A stretch of 64,000 nt of DNA from Cervus elaphus. Lineage: Eukaryota > Chordata > Mammalia > Artiodactyla > Cervidae. Numbering within the stretch: the stretch's first letter is position 1; each line of letters begins with the position of its first letter. Below the pieces are notes generated by a model. It searched no databases and was not told the DNA's origin. It was given only the letters and a program-made list of their open reading frames with translations. This document shows, piece after piece, positions 24,190 through 34,799 of the stretch. The stretch covers positions 48,377,616 to 48,441,615 of the forward strand of contig NC_057848.1 of the NCBI RefSeq assembly GCF_910594005.1, written 5' to 3'. Both the position numbers and the translations under genes were made by a program.

Positions 24190-24785
24190 TTTACTTATAC
24201 ACATGCACATCCACCCACCCACACCCCATTTCTGAAACAAAAATGTTATAAAAATATAATGAATCTTACTATGTGAGATGCATTCTTTTTTAAAATGCTG
24301 GTCCTGACTCACTAAACGCATACCATTTACTTGAAATTTGACAAAATTATCCTGGTTTGCCTGGGACTTTCCTTCTAGCATTATAAGTCCTATGTCTCAG
24401 GAACCCCCTCACTTCTGGGAAAAGCAGGATGAGTGGTCATTCTGTCTCCATGCCTTTATTCTACACCTATAACTGCCTGTCTTTCCCTTGACTTGTTTTC
24501 AAACAATAGCTTGAAGGCTTGACCTAAGGAGTCCATCTCCTCCATGAAACTTTCTGATACTTCCTGGTTGAGGTCAGTGCTCCTTTGTCTCTTCTCCCAC
24601 AGAACACTGGATATCACTTTTACAGAATTATCACATTGTTTCCTTGGTTGTTTCTCCCATTAGACAGGAGTTCTTTAGGACAGGAAGGGAGTTTTTCTCA
24701 TCTCTGGGTTTTTTTTTTTTTGGTGCCTAACATAGTGCTGGTGCCTAACATAACAAGTAATCAATACAGGTTTTACCCTCTATCC
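24190..24785. other. Stretch without recognised gene or repeat
   Basis: Contains a T11-12 run near 24711 and a short direct repeat, 'tggtgcctaacatag/tggtgcctaacataa' (about 24721-24752). No gene signal. Confidence 0.4.
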
Positions 24786-24790
24786 AAAAG

Positions 24791-25267
24791 TTGCTGTTGT
24801 TGTTCAGTCGCTAAATTGTGTCTGACTCTTCGCAATCCCATGGACTGCAGCATGCCAAACTTCCCTGTCCTTCACTATCTCCTAGAGTCAACTCATGTCC
24901 ATTGAGTTGGTGATACCTTTCAACCATCTCATCCTCTGTTGCCCACTTCTCCTCCTGCCCTCAGTCTTTCCCAGTATCAGGATCTTTTCCAATGAGTTGG
25001 CTTTTCATATCAGGTGGCCAAAGTATTGGAGTTCAGCTTCAACATCAGTCCTTTCAGTGAATATTCAGGCTTGATTTCCTTTAGGATTGCCTGGTTTGAT
25101 CTCCCTGCTGTGGAAGGGATTCTTAAGAGTCTTCTCCAGCATCTCAATTCAGAAGCATCAATTCTTCAGTGCTTAGCCTTCTTTATTGTCCAACTCTCAT
25201 ATCCATACATGACTATTAGAAAAACCATAGCTTTGACTATACAGATCTTTGTCAGCAAAGTGATGTC
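24791..25267 (-). mobile_element. BovB 3' fragment, antisense
   Basis: Antisense BovB 3' end from tgttgttcagtcgctaaatt to 'gtcagcaaagtgatgtctag'. The minus strand retains a diverged VKAMVFLIVMYGYESWTIKK segment. Confidence 0.88.
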
Positions 25268-25269
25268 TA

Positions 25270-26490
25270 GAGCATTCCTATGAAATCTTTCATAAGTCAA
25301 AATGGCAAAAAGCGAAGAAGCAATTACCTTAAGACACATCTTGCTAACAGATGCACACAATAAATAGAGATCAAGCACAGTTACTCACAGACCCATTTCA
25401 AAGCTATGGTGGCTTGATGCTGAGATGCGGAGTGTAGTTCATGGGGAAAGAGCTTCTATTCTCACTGTTTGGGGTGCTTACTTCTTCTGTAAGGACTCAC
25501 TGCAAAACAAACACCAACATCCTATTTTTACTTTTTTTTCCCCATAAAAGTAAAAATCCTATTAGAATTTCTTTCGGTTAGTGAAAACAAATGTTAGTGA
25601 AAAGAGAAGTGGCATGAAATGAACTTCTGAAAAGTGGGGGATATCATAAAAATTTATTGAAAAGATGAATGAAGCACTGGATCTAAAACTGCTCTTTATC
25701 ATAAGCACTAATGGTCAATAGTCCTTCACTTTGTTAAAAAATCATATTGGATAGTCTCAGCTTCCTTCAGAAACATTAAACAAATTGACCCACCCTCTAA
25801 ATGTTGGGGCTGAATTCAATTAATTCCTTATTTACTAGGTTCCTTATTTAACCCTAGCCTTCCTCTACTTAATGGCATGTGTTTTCTTTAAACTTGATAT
25901 AGGAAATCTATTACAGTTGGCAAAGAAAATGGCTTTCTTTTGTTCTGAAAACAAGTTTCAGTCTCAGTGGACATAGTTGTAGAACTGTCATGTTACTGAA
26001 AACTCAACACTATTATCTGCATATTACATATTAAGTTTTTCCCAACCATGTTGATGTCACTGTAAGCTGAGTTTGAAGAACACAGATATAAGATTACAGT
26101 TTGGACTCAGTGAGGAAAAAAGTTTTGTTTGAAAATTACCTTTCTAATGCTGACATAAAACTGATGAATATAATCAGTCTATTTAGTGTGATGTAAAATA
26201 TCTTGGTAAAAAAGCTTTGATTTTAGTGAAAAAAAAAAGAAACTGAATGTTTTGTTTTACACCAGGAAATTCAGTTTTGTGCATTGAAATACATGATTCC
26301 ATACATGATGAGTTTGGTTTAATGACTGACTAGAAAAGTAATTTTGGCAACACTATTATGATTTATGGTGTTGAAAAGATTTATAAAAATGTATTTGAAG
26401 AGTTGCTTGTATAAGCCTGATATATTATGGAAATCTACAGTGGTCAATTCTATTAAATATTTCTGTTATTATACTTTAAGCCAGTTCTAC
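25270..26490. other. Stretch without recognised gene or repeat
   Basis: AT-rich, low-complexity-free sequence with no long ORF. No repeat family recognised. Confidence 0.45.
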
Positions 26491-26499
26491 TGTCTATCT

Positions 26500-26990
26500 C
26501 AGATAGGGACTTGAACTCACAGTCTTTTAACTGAGATCACATCTGATTTCAGGACTTAATGAAGCTCAGGTTCTTGATGTCTCATTGCAGAAAGAATTCA
26601 GTGATGGAAAAAACGATAGGTAAGAAGTGGATTTATTTAGAGAGAAACACACTCCACAGAGTGTGGGCCATCTCAAAAAGCAAGAGAACACCAGAGTATG
26701 GGGTTGTCAGTTTCTATAGGGGTGGGTAATTTCATAGTCTAATGAGTGGGAGGAGTATTATAACTATTTTGGGGAAGAGGTGGGCATTTCCAGGAATTGG
26801 GCCACTATCCACTTTGACCTTTAAGGTAGGCTTTGGAACTGTCATGACACCTGTGGATATGTCATTTAGTTTGCTGATGTGTTACAATGAGCTCAAGCTC
26901 TAGAGGAAGTCAACTTATCTGCCATCCTGGACTTACTTGGTTCTAATCCATTTATGACATGTTCTATGGCTATGTCATTCTTTTAAAAAT
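26500..26990 (-). repeat. LTR-like relic, antisense
   Basis: The order 'tgtctcattgcagaaagaat', 'aagtggatttatttagagag', 'gggttgtcagtttctatagg', 'gatgtgttacaatgagctca' matches an old antisense retroviral LTR pattern; ggatttatt would be an AATAAA signal on the minus strand. The family is not certain. Confidence 0.4.
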
Positions 26991-27302
26991 TTTGCCCTGC
27001 TCCCTTCCTTTCTATTTCATTCTTACTGGATTACTGAAAAGCCATGTGGATCTAGACCAAACTTCACAGGTTAAAGGCATAGTCCTCCCTAGACTGTCTT
27101 TACCTCAGACATTAGCCACCAGCCTGGATGAAGAGTGGTCTCAAACCATGCACATTTCTGATCTACTGGCTATAAAATCAAGATTTCCCACTACCCCAAT
27201 AGGTTCAATAATTCACTAGAATGACTCATGAAACTCAGGAAAGTGCTATTCTTAGGATTACAGTTTTATAATAGTAAAAAGAATAGAAATCAAGATCAAT
27301 CA

Positions 27303-27512
27303 GGGGACTTCCCTTGCAGTCCAGTGGTTAAGACTTTGCCTTCCAATGCAGGGGATGCAGTTCAATCCCTGGTCATGGAGCAGTAATCCCACATGCCTCG
27401 TGGCCAAAAAAGCCAGAACATGGACAATAGAAGCAATATTTGTTAACAAATTCAATAAAGACTCTAAAAATGGTCTACACCAAAAAACAAAACAAACAAA
27501 AAAATCTTTAAA
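27303..27512 (+). mobile_element. CHR-type SINE with TSD
   Basis: Begins ggggacttcccttgcagtcc, has the 'ttcaatccctggtcatggag' box and the long tail 'ttcaataaagactctaaaaa' ending in CA/A-runs. agatcaatca (27293-27302) versus agatcagtca (27513-27522) is a 9/10 duplication. Confidence 0.88.
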
Positions 27513-27522
27513 AGATCAGTCA

Positions 27523-28450
27523 AAGGAAGAGATGGATGTGGCAAGATCTAGGAGGGTATCAAATGGAAACTTCCAGTGACTTTTACCGTTGAGTCAGGAT
27601 ATGGCATCTTCCTGGCACATCAATGTGTAACAATATGCACAGACCATTGTTAACCTGGGAAATTCACCTGAGCCTCAGTGTCTAGATATTTTAAAGGAGT
27701 TTCATTACATAGATGTGATTGATTGACTCTCTAGCCATGTGATGGAAATAATCTCTAGCTCTTCTCTCCTCCTTGAAGGTCACATGACTTAAAGCCTTTA
27801 ATATCTAATCATATAGTTGGTCTTTCTGGCATGGCCAGCTCTCCTACCCTAAGTGATTTTAGCTAGCTTATATAGAAACCCAAGTATCTCCTTATTAGCA
27901 TAAAATATCAGCACCTACCATGAATAGCAAAGACACTTTTATCACTCAGGAAATTCCAAGAATTTAGAAGTTATTTCTTAGGAACTGAGGACAAAGGCCA
28001 ACTAAATTCTTTGTTAATACAACTGTTCATTGACGAATTGAAAACTATTAAGATTTCTTATGTACATACAGGCTGGCATTCTTTATCTATGGAGAACACA
28101 CACTTTATATGTTCCAAACATAATACATAAAAAGGAAAATATTTTATCCATAAGCTGTTGCAAGAACACATTGATCTATTTTCTTAAGTGCAGGCCAGGG
28201 AATAAGGATTTAAGGCCACTGAAGCTTTATTCTTTACTAGTGTCTTTCTTTTACTGGATAGCTTTCAAACAGCAAAACAGCTTCCTAAGTGTTTCACATT
28301 GTTCTATCTGTGTAATACCACTCAAGTTCTTGATATACATAGGGAATATGCAGTTACTAAAATTGATCTGTTAGAGTGTTCTCTTTTCTTTTTTTTTTTG
28401 GGTTCCATCTTCTCTCTTTGCAGGAGTATTTATTTCTTCAGCTTCCTTTA
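27523..28450. repeat. Probable old LTR relic plus unassigned DNA
   Basis: 27600-28010 has a mosaic reminiscent of mammalian ERVL/MaLR LTR remnants ('aggtcacatgacttaaagcc', 'ctggcatggccagctctcct', 'aggaaattccaagaatttag'). The name is a guess. The rest is unassigned. Confidence 0.3.
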
Positions 28451-28451
28451 T

Positions 28452-28914
28452 ACTGTAGGAGAGAAAAAAATTTTTTTTCTTCTACCCTTCTATGTTCTTG
28501 GCTCACATCCCCACCCCCTACCTCTGTAAAAACAGATTAACAGGACAAAAATAAACTTAAGTTTATTAGCATGTAAACTTCCTGTACACATGGGAAATAC
28601 CTGGGAAAACTGAGTAACTCCAAAATGACCCAAGTCACAACCTTATATATCAATTCCAGCTAAAGACAAAAGAAGATGTTGGGTGTAGGGGAACCAGTTA
28701 TGGGAGGCTATCAAGAAAAGCACAGTAACAAGACATCATTGTTATGCAGATTTAGGTCTTTGTCTTCTCCACTGATAAGAGTTTCTAGAGATTTAGTCAT
28801 CCCTCTGATCCTGTTACAGAGTGGGAGACAGGCTTACAAATGGAGATTTCCCTTTGTGTCAAATACCCCTTATACCAAAGAGGTATTTTTGAGGGTGGCA
28901 AATTCTGCCCCACT
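28452..28914 (-). mobile_element. Antisense LTR family A, copy 2
   Basis: Shares the ordered blocks of the family: 'ctaccttctatgttcttggc'-type start, 'cagattaacaggacaaaaat', 'aagtttattagcatgtaaac' (a TAATAAACTT signal on the minus strand), 'tgggaggctatcaagaaaag', 'gagtttctagagatttagtc', 'ggtggcaaattctgccccac'. Confidence 0.7.
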
Positions 28915-28952
28915 TCAACACCTCAATTAATCCCAGAGTTTCTGAGGTCAGA

Positions 28953-29617
28953 CTCAGTTCAGTTCAGTTCAGTCGCTCAGTCGTGTCTGACTCTTTGCGA
29001 CCCCATGAATCACAGCACGCCAGGCCTCCCTGTCCATCACCAACTCCTGGAGTTTACTCAAACTCATGCCCATCGAGTTGGTGATGCCATCCAGCCATCT
29101 CATCCTCTGTCATCCCCTTCTCCTCCTGCCCCCAATCCCTCCTAGCATAAAGGTCTTTTCCAATGAGTCAACTCTTCGCATGAGGTGGCCAAAGTACTGG
29201 GGTTTCAGCTTCAGCATCAGTCCTTCCAGTGAACACCCAGGACTGATCTTTAGAATGGACTGGTTGGATCTCCTTGACTCTCAAGAGTCTTCTCCAACAC
29301 CACAGTTCAAAAGCATCAATTTTTTGGTGCTCAGCTTTCTTTACAGTCCAGCTCTCACATCGATACATGACCACTGGAAAAACCATAGCCTTGACTAGAC
29401 GAACCTTTGTTGGCAAAGTAATGTCTCTGCTTTTTAATATGCTGTCTAGGTTGGTCATAACTTTCCTTCCAAGAAGTAAGCGTCTTTTAATTTCATGGCT
29501 GCAGTCACCATCTGCAGTGACTTTGGAGCCCCCCAAAATAAAATCTGACACTGTTTCCACTGTTTCCCCATCTATTTCCCATGAAGTGATGGTACCAGAT
29601 GCCATGATCTTAGTTTA
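28953..29617 (-). mobile_element. BovB 3' fragment, antisense
   Basis: Antisense BovB from the repeated cagttcagttcagttcagtc end. The minus strand keeps a 145-codon frame of the RT C-terminal region (FILGGSKVTADGDCSHEIKR ... KKAEHQKIDAFELWCWRRLL). Truncated and non-functional. Confidence 0.92.
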
Positions 29618-29621
29618 CCTA

Positions 29622-29800
29622 GGTTCAAATCCCTGCTTTTCCATTCATTAGCTGTATAACTGAGCAAGTTACTTGGCCTCTTTGTGCCTCAGTTTTTTTC
29701 ATCTATAAAACATGGATAATAGTAATAGTTACCCTTAGGATCTTAGTGAAGATCCAAATACATAACATAAGTAAAACACACAGAAAAGTTATTAATGCTA
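29622..29800 (+). repeat. MIR SINE
   Basis: Sense MIR order: 'taggttcaaatccctgcttt', 'attagctgtataactgagca', 'agttacttggcctctttgtg', 'cctcagtttttttcatctat'. Confidence 0.8.
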
Positions 29801-29964
29801 GCAGTTATACTTTCAATTTGAGTATAATGCTTGCTTTGTCCAGCAGCTCAAGGATAACAATTCCTTTAGTTATACCATCCTGTATAACTAAAAGATTCCT
29901 TTGAGAGCAGTTGGCCTAAACTTTACTCTCTTTCAGTATAAATATAGGCAGCAAACTACATATA

Positions 29965-30040
29965 GAAGTCCAAAGGAGGTAAAATGACTTGTTTACGGTC
30001 ACATAATGAGTAGCCTAGTTGTGGTCGGAATCCCCCTTAC
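29965..30040 (-). repeat. MIR relic, antisense
   Basis: 'gtaaaatgacttgtttacgg' followed by 'tcacataatgagtagcctag' resembles the antisense MIR core. Short and diverged. Confidence 0.4.
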
Positions 30041-30289
30041 ATGTTTCCAAGCTCTTTTCACCGTACATTAAGTTGAATGCAACTTACAATCAGTAGTATT
30101 GCTTCAGAAATCTTGAAAATGAAAGATTCAAAAGGGCTGAAATGCTGAACAAAACTCAACCTATAAGTTCCTTCTCTAAGAATATTCAAAAGAGCAGGTA
30201 AACACCTAAATTTCTTTAAATGTGAGTTTATGTGCATAAATTTGTGAAGAGTTTTCTGTACATATCTCATGGTGACCATTGTGAATGCA

Positions 30290-30323
<34 letters not shown>

Positions 30324-30324
30324 G
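30290..30324. repeat. Compound (CT)n(AT)n microsatellite
   Basis: A run of CT dinucleotides passes directly into AT dinucleotides (tctctctctctctatatata...). Likely length-polymorphic. Confidence 0.9.
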
Positions 30325-30329
30325 CTATG

Positions 30330-30885
30330 TTCCCTTAAATTGATTCTTCTTTTCCTCAGAACATTTTAATTTTTTCTTTTGCTTTGGTTGTTGACAGATT
30401 TATTTTCAATTCATAACAGCTCACTGAATTGCAAAGGGAAATAATGAGAGTGAAAGTATTACAGTACACCCACATAGCCCTTCCACCTGGTTGCCTTATC
30501 ATTCCAAACAGACACCACCCCAAAGCAAACCATGTTGCTCAAAAACAATGATGTAAGGAAAGTGGTAACAGTCTGATGCAATATCCTTATTCAAATGTTT
30601 TCTTGAATGCTTTTCTTGGGCTCTTGTGATAAGAGCTGACATGATCCTGTGATGAACAAGGCAGCACTTTCAGAGTGGAGTCCAGAATGCAGGTCTGTTT
30701 GAAACACTAGTAAGTAGTCCACAAAAATAAGGCTTTGGGGAGCAAGTAGTCTTGGACAAGTCTGGAGTTAGAGCTTTTTAAAAAAATATTTCTGGCTTCT
30801 CAGTACCTTTCAATGCCTTGGAACACATCTTCAAGAACACTTTGGAAAAAACACTACATCAAGATTTTGATATTAGGAATGTTTG
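30330..30885. other. Stretch without recognised gene or repeat
   Basis: Mixed composition with no ORF or repeat signature recognised. Confidence 0.45.
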
Positions 30886-30889
30886 TTGG

Positions 30890-31403
30890 GGAGGAAGAAA
30901 TTTTCCTTTACCCTTCTAGGTTCTTATGGCTGGTCTAAAAATTATACTGACATGAGACAGATTAACAGGATAAAATCAAACAGAAGTTTAATAACATGTA
31001 TACATGACAGGGACCCAGGAAAACTGAGTACAAAATGACTTAAGCCCTCACTTAAATACCATACTTAGCTAAAGAAAAAAAGGATATTGAGGATGGTGAG
31101 AGTCAATTATGAGAGGTTACTAGGAACATCATAGAAAATAAGGGTAAAATTGTCAACAGATCTGTCATTGCCTTCACTTCATTGATGAGTTTCTAGAGAT
31201 TTATTTATCCTCCTCTTCCTGGTACAGGGAGGGAGACACTCTTACAAATGGAGGTTTCCCTTATAAATGTTAATATTTCTTACAAAAAGATAACTCCTAC
31301 TTGGTTTTCAGAGATTTTCCTTTGTCTGCTGTTTCATAGAAAATAACCAGCTTAAAATAATTAATATGCCAAATATTCTGGGGTGGCAAATTTTGCTCCC
31401 CCA
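30890..31403 (-). mobile_element. Antisense LTR family A, copy 3 (most complete)
   Basis: On the minus strand it starts tgggggagcaaaatttgcca and ends cttcctccccaaca, the TG...CA form of an LTR. The minus strand has a TTATTAAACTT-type poly(A) signal at about 30988-30998. It shares all blocks with copies 1, 2 and 4. Confidence 0.7.
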
Positions 31404-31429
31404 TAGATTCTTAACCTGGAGTATGGATT

Positions 31430-31700
31430 TTTTAACTGGAATTTTTATTAAGGTATAGATTCACATGCAATTTTAAGATACAGAGAGGTCCTATGTACCC
31501 TTTATCCAATTTCTCCCAATGATAATATCTTACAAAGCTATAGGACAATATCATAGCCAGGATATTAACATTTATACAATCTACTGACCTCATTCAGATT
31601 TCCTCAGTCTTATAGTCATGTGCATGTGCATGCATGTGTGTGTGTGTGTGTGTCTATTTTTATATGATTTTATTACCTGTGTAGGTTAAAGTATCTGGTG
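31430..31700 (-). repeat. L1M-type 3' UTR relic with (TG)n, antisense
   Basis: 'ttttattaaggtatagattc', 'ctttatccaatttctcccaa' and 'tgacctcattcagatttcct' match antisense L1M 3' UTR. A TG run lies at 31636-31653. Confidence 0.6.
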
Positions 31701-31904
31701 TTCATGAATTTTTATGGGAAGATTATTATTTCTTTATTTCCACTACTGTATTACTTAAATCTAAAATTTCCTTCAATTATCAATGTAGGTTAAAATAAAC
31801 AGTCATATTAACTGTGCATGTGACTTTTTCATCAATGGAAATCACATATGGTTTTTGTAGATATCTCAAAATCTCACTCATGTTCATCATGACTTCACAG
31901 TTAG

Positions 31905-32260
31905 TGGGGGAGGAGCTAAGATGGCAGGGGAATAGGACGGGGAAACCACTTTCTCCCCTACAAATTCATCGAAAGAACAGTTGAACGCTGAGCAAACTCC
32001 ACAAAACAACTTCTGACCGTTAGCAGAGGACATCAGGTGCTCAGAAAAGCAGCCCATTGTCTTTGAAAGGAGGTAGGACAAAATATAAAAGATAAAAAGA
32101 GAGACAAAAGAATTAGGGATGGAGACCTATCCCGGGAAGGGAGTCATAATAGAGGAAGTTTCCAAACACCAGGAAACCCTTTCACTGGCGGGTCTGGGGG
32201 AAGTTTTTGAATCTCAGAGGGCAACCTAACTGGGACGAAAAATAAATAAAACCCACAGAA
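31905..32260 (+). mobile_element. Ruminant L1 insertion consisting only of 5' UTR
   Basis: Starts at the L1 5' end (tgggggaggagctaagatgg) and runs through the 5' UTR (ccactttctcccctacaaat ... tcaggtgctcagaaaagcag ... tatcccgggaagggagtcat), stopping after aaataaataaaacccacaga. The nonamer cacagttag lies at 31896-31904 and 32261-32269. ORF1, ORF2 and a poly(A) tail are absent. This is the opposite of the usual 5' truncation. Confidence 0.8.
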
Positions 32261-32269
32261 CACAGTTAG

Positions 32270-32830
32270 GAAAGCTATTAAACCTGCCAATAGATCTTGT
32301 TACTTACAATGCTTTAATGAACATTTGTTTTACTATATTGAAATTTTTAAATAGTTTGGTAGTTTTATTTCAGTATATTTAGTTTCTTTGTGATCCTATG
32401 CATTTCATTTATTTAAAAGTATTATTTTGAGAGGAGGCTCATAAACTTCACCAGATTGTCAAAGAGGACTATGGCATAAAGAGGGTTAAGAACTTCTCTT
32501 GTTGTTGGGAGAAAATACACACTGAAAAGAGAGCCAGAAGAGGTTGTTTTCACTTCCAGCTCTGCTGCTTATTACTTACATACCTTAGACAAGTATGTAA
32601 ATACAGAGCCTTGGTATCCCGAACCAGTAAAATTAAAGTGAGTCTAATAGATTGCTATTGTTCCCTTATAGCTCTAAATCTCACAAAATCTATTTACACA
32701 AACGGAAGTAAATAATCTTTCCATCATTTTTCTGAACTAGTTCAGATCTTATAAACTTTTTCCTTTGAATTTCTAATGATACATGGATAACTTGGAGATT
32801 TTTCAGAAAATAGCTTGAAACCATTCATTC
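32270..32830. other. Unassigned DNA with possible MIR at about 32530-32650
   Basis: 'cacttccagctctgctgctt' then 'attacttacataccttagac' weakly resembles sense MIR. The rest is unassigned. Confidence 0.35.
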
Positions 32831-32839
32831 ATTCAAAAA

Positions 32840-33470
32840 TATCACTTCATGGCAAATAGGTGGGGAGAAAGTAGAAACAGTGACAGATTTTATTTTCTTG
32901 GACTCCAAAATCACTGCGGACAGTGACTGCAGCCATGAAATTAAAAGACACTTGTTCTTTGGAAGGAAGAACCTAGATAGTGGGTTAAAAGGTAGAGACA
33001 TCACTAGGCTGACAAAGATGCTAGTTAAAGCTATGGTTTTTCCAGTAGTCGTGTAGGGATGTGAGAGTTGGTCCATAAAGAAGGCTGAGCACCAAACAAC
33101 TGATGCTTTCAACTGGAGTGGTGCTGGAGAAGACTCTAGAGAGTCCCTTGGACTGCAAAGAGATCAAACCAGTCAATCCTGAAGGAAATCAACCGTGAAT
33201 ATTCATTGGAAGGACTGATGCTAAAGCTGATGCTCCAATACTTTGGCCACCTGATGCAAAGAGCCAACTCATTGGAAAAGACCCTGACATTGGGAGAGAT
33301 GGAATGCAGGAGGAGAAGGGGATGACAGAGGATGAGATGGTTGGATGGCATCACCCACATAATGGACATGAGTTTGAGCAAACTTCAGGAGATAGTGAAG
33401 GACGGGGAAGCCTCGCACGCCACAGTCCATGGAGTTGCAAAGAGTCAGAGACATCTTATTGACTGAACAA
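32840..33470 (+). mobile_element. BovB 3' fragment
   Basis: Sense BovB 3' end, from 'atcacttcatggcaaatagg' (RT C-terminal part) to the tail 'ttgactgaacaacagcaaaa'. It has several frame breaks and is not coding. Confidence 0.9.
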
Positions 33471-33554
33471 CAGCAAAAACTCACACTCTACACACAATAA
33501 AACTGTGCATTTGGAGTTTGGAAGCACCTAAGAAGATCAACAAGATTAACTGTT

Positions 33555-33753
33555 GGAAAGTCAAAGTGTTAATTGTTCACTTGTGTCCAACTCTTTGCAA
33601 CCCCATGGACTGTAGCCTGACCAATTCCTCTGTCCATGGGATTCTGCAGGCAAGAATACTGGAGTGGGTTACCATTTCCTCCTCCAGGGGATCTTCCCAA
33701 CCCAGGGATCGAACCAGAGTCTCCCTCATTACAGGCAGATTATTTACTCTTTG
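33555..33753 (-). mobile_element. Bov-tA SINE, antisense, with 21-bp TSD
   Basis: Antisense Bov-tA body (ctgcaggcaagaatactgga ... gaaccagagtctccctcatt). The 21 bases at 33534-33554 are repeated exactly at 33754-33774 (they begin agatcaacaag). The long perfect duplication suggests a comparatively recent insertion. Confidence 0.95.
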
Positions 33754-34111
33754 AGATCAACAAGATTAACTGTTAATTAAAGATTAGATAACTATTTCTT
33801 TGTGAACAACAGATGGACATAATCAATCTTGGAACAAATTGTTATTAGCGAAGGATGCCTAGAGGAGGAATTTGGATTTGAATTGAATTGAATTGACCAT
33901 TTGAATTGAGTCTTGCCAGAGCACTGAGCAATAAGAGCATTGTGCACTTGGAAAACAGCAAGTCACTGTATCTTGTGGGAGATTCAGAAAATGACTCTGG
34001 ACAACATTAAGGCCCTTCTGTGTCTACCAGGCTATGCTAAGAGATCATGCATTATTTCCTGACATTGGTGGTGACTGACAAAGTTTTAAAAAGGAAAAGT
34101 GACATAATCTC

Positions 34112-34239
34112 TCTTTCTTTTTTTTTTTCTTTACCATCCATATACCATGTGGCATCCTACTTCTGTGATCAAGGAGGGCACCCATGCCCCCTGCAGTGAA
34201 AGTGTGGAGTCTTAACCACCAGACCACCCGGGAAGCCCA
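34112..34239 (-). mobile_element. CHR-type SINE, antisense, with 18-bp TSD
   Basis: The reverse complement starts gggcttcccgggtggtctgg and ends in a long A-run. gaaaagtgacataatctc occurs at 34094-34111 and 34240-34257. Confidence 0.95.
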
Positions 34240-34535
34240 GAAAAGTGACATAATCTCATTTGCAATTTATATGAGTCCTTTGACAGTAGACGGAAGAAAG
34301 AATTGAAGGCAAATAAAACAGGAGGTAGGGAAACTATTATTAGGAGATTTGCAACATTTCAGTTTTAATCATTTGAGGGCTTCAAATAAAGACATGGCTC
34401 TAGGCATATAGAATAAGAAATGTATTTGAAAGAAATAAAGTGTGAAAAAGGCTTCTAGGAAATAGACGGCATTCTATTTTAGAAAACTGTATTTAACAAA
34501 AGTAGGAAACCTATGTGAAAAACAGTTTGAGGAAA

Positions 34536-34793
34536 TTGCTATTCAGTCGCTCAGTCGTGTCTGACTCTTTGTGACCCCGTGGACTGCAGCATGCCAGGCT
34601 TCCCTGTCCTTCACTTATCCCCTGGAGTTTGCTCAAACTCATATCCATTGAGTGGGTGATGCCATCCAACCATTTCATCCTCTGTTGCCCCCTTCTCCTC
34701 CTGCCCTCAATCTTTCCCAGCATCAGGGTCTTTTCCGATGAGCTGGCTCTTTGAATTAGGTGGCCAAAATACTGGAGCTTCAGCTTCAGCATG
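34536..34793 (-). mobile_element. BovB/BovA2 3' end fragment, antisense
   Basis: Antisense BovB 3' end from ttcagtcgctcagtcgtgtc to 'agcttcagcttcagcatgat'. The minus strand retains MLGKIEGRRRRGQQRMKWLD. Confidence 0.9.
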
Positions 34794-34799
34794 ATAAAT

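Noticed and set aside
28452..31403. Copies 2 and 3 of LTR family A as the two LTRs of one provirus
   Set aside because: The 2-kb interval between them contains a BovB piece and a MIR (an older repeat) and no retroviral coding remnants.
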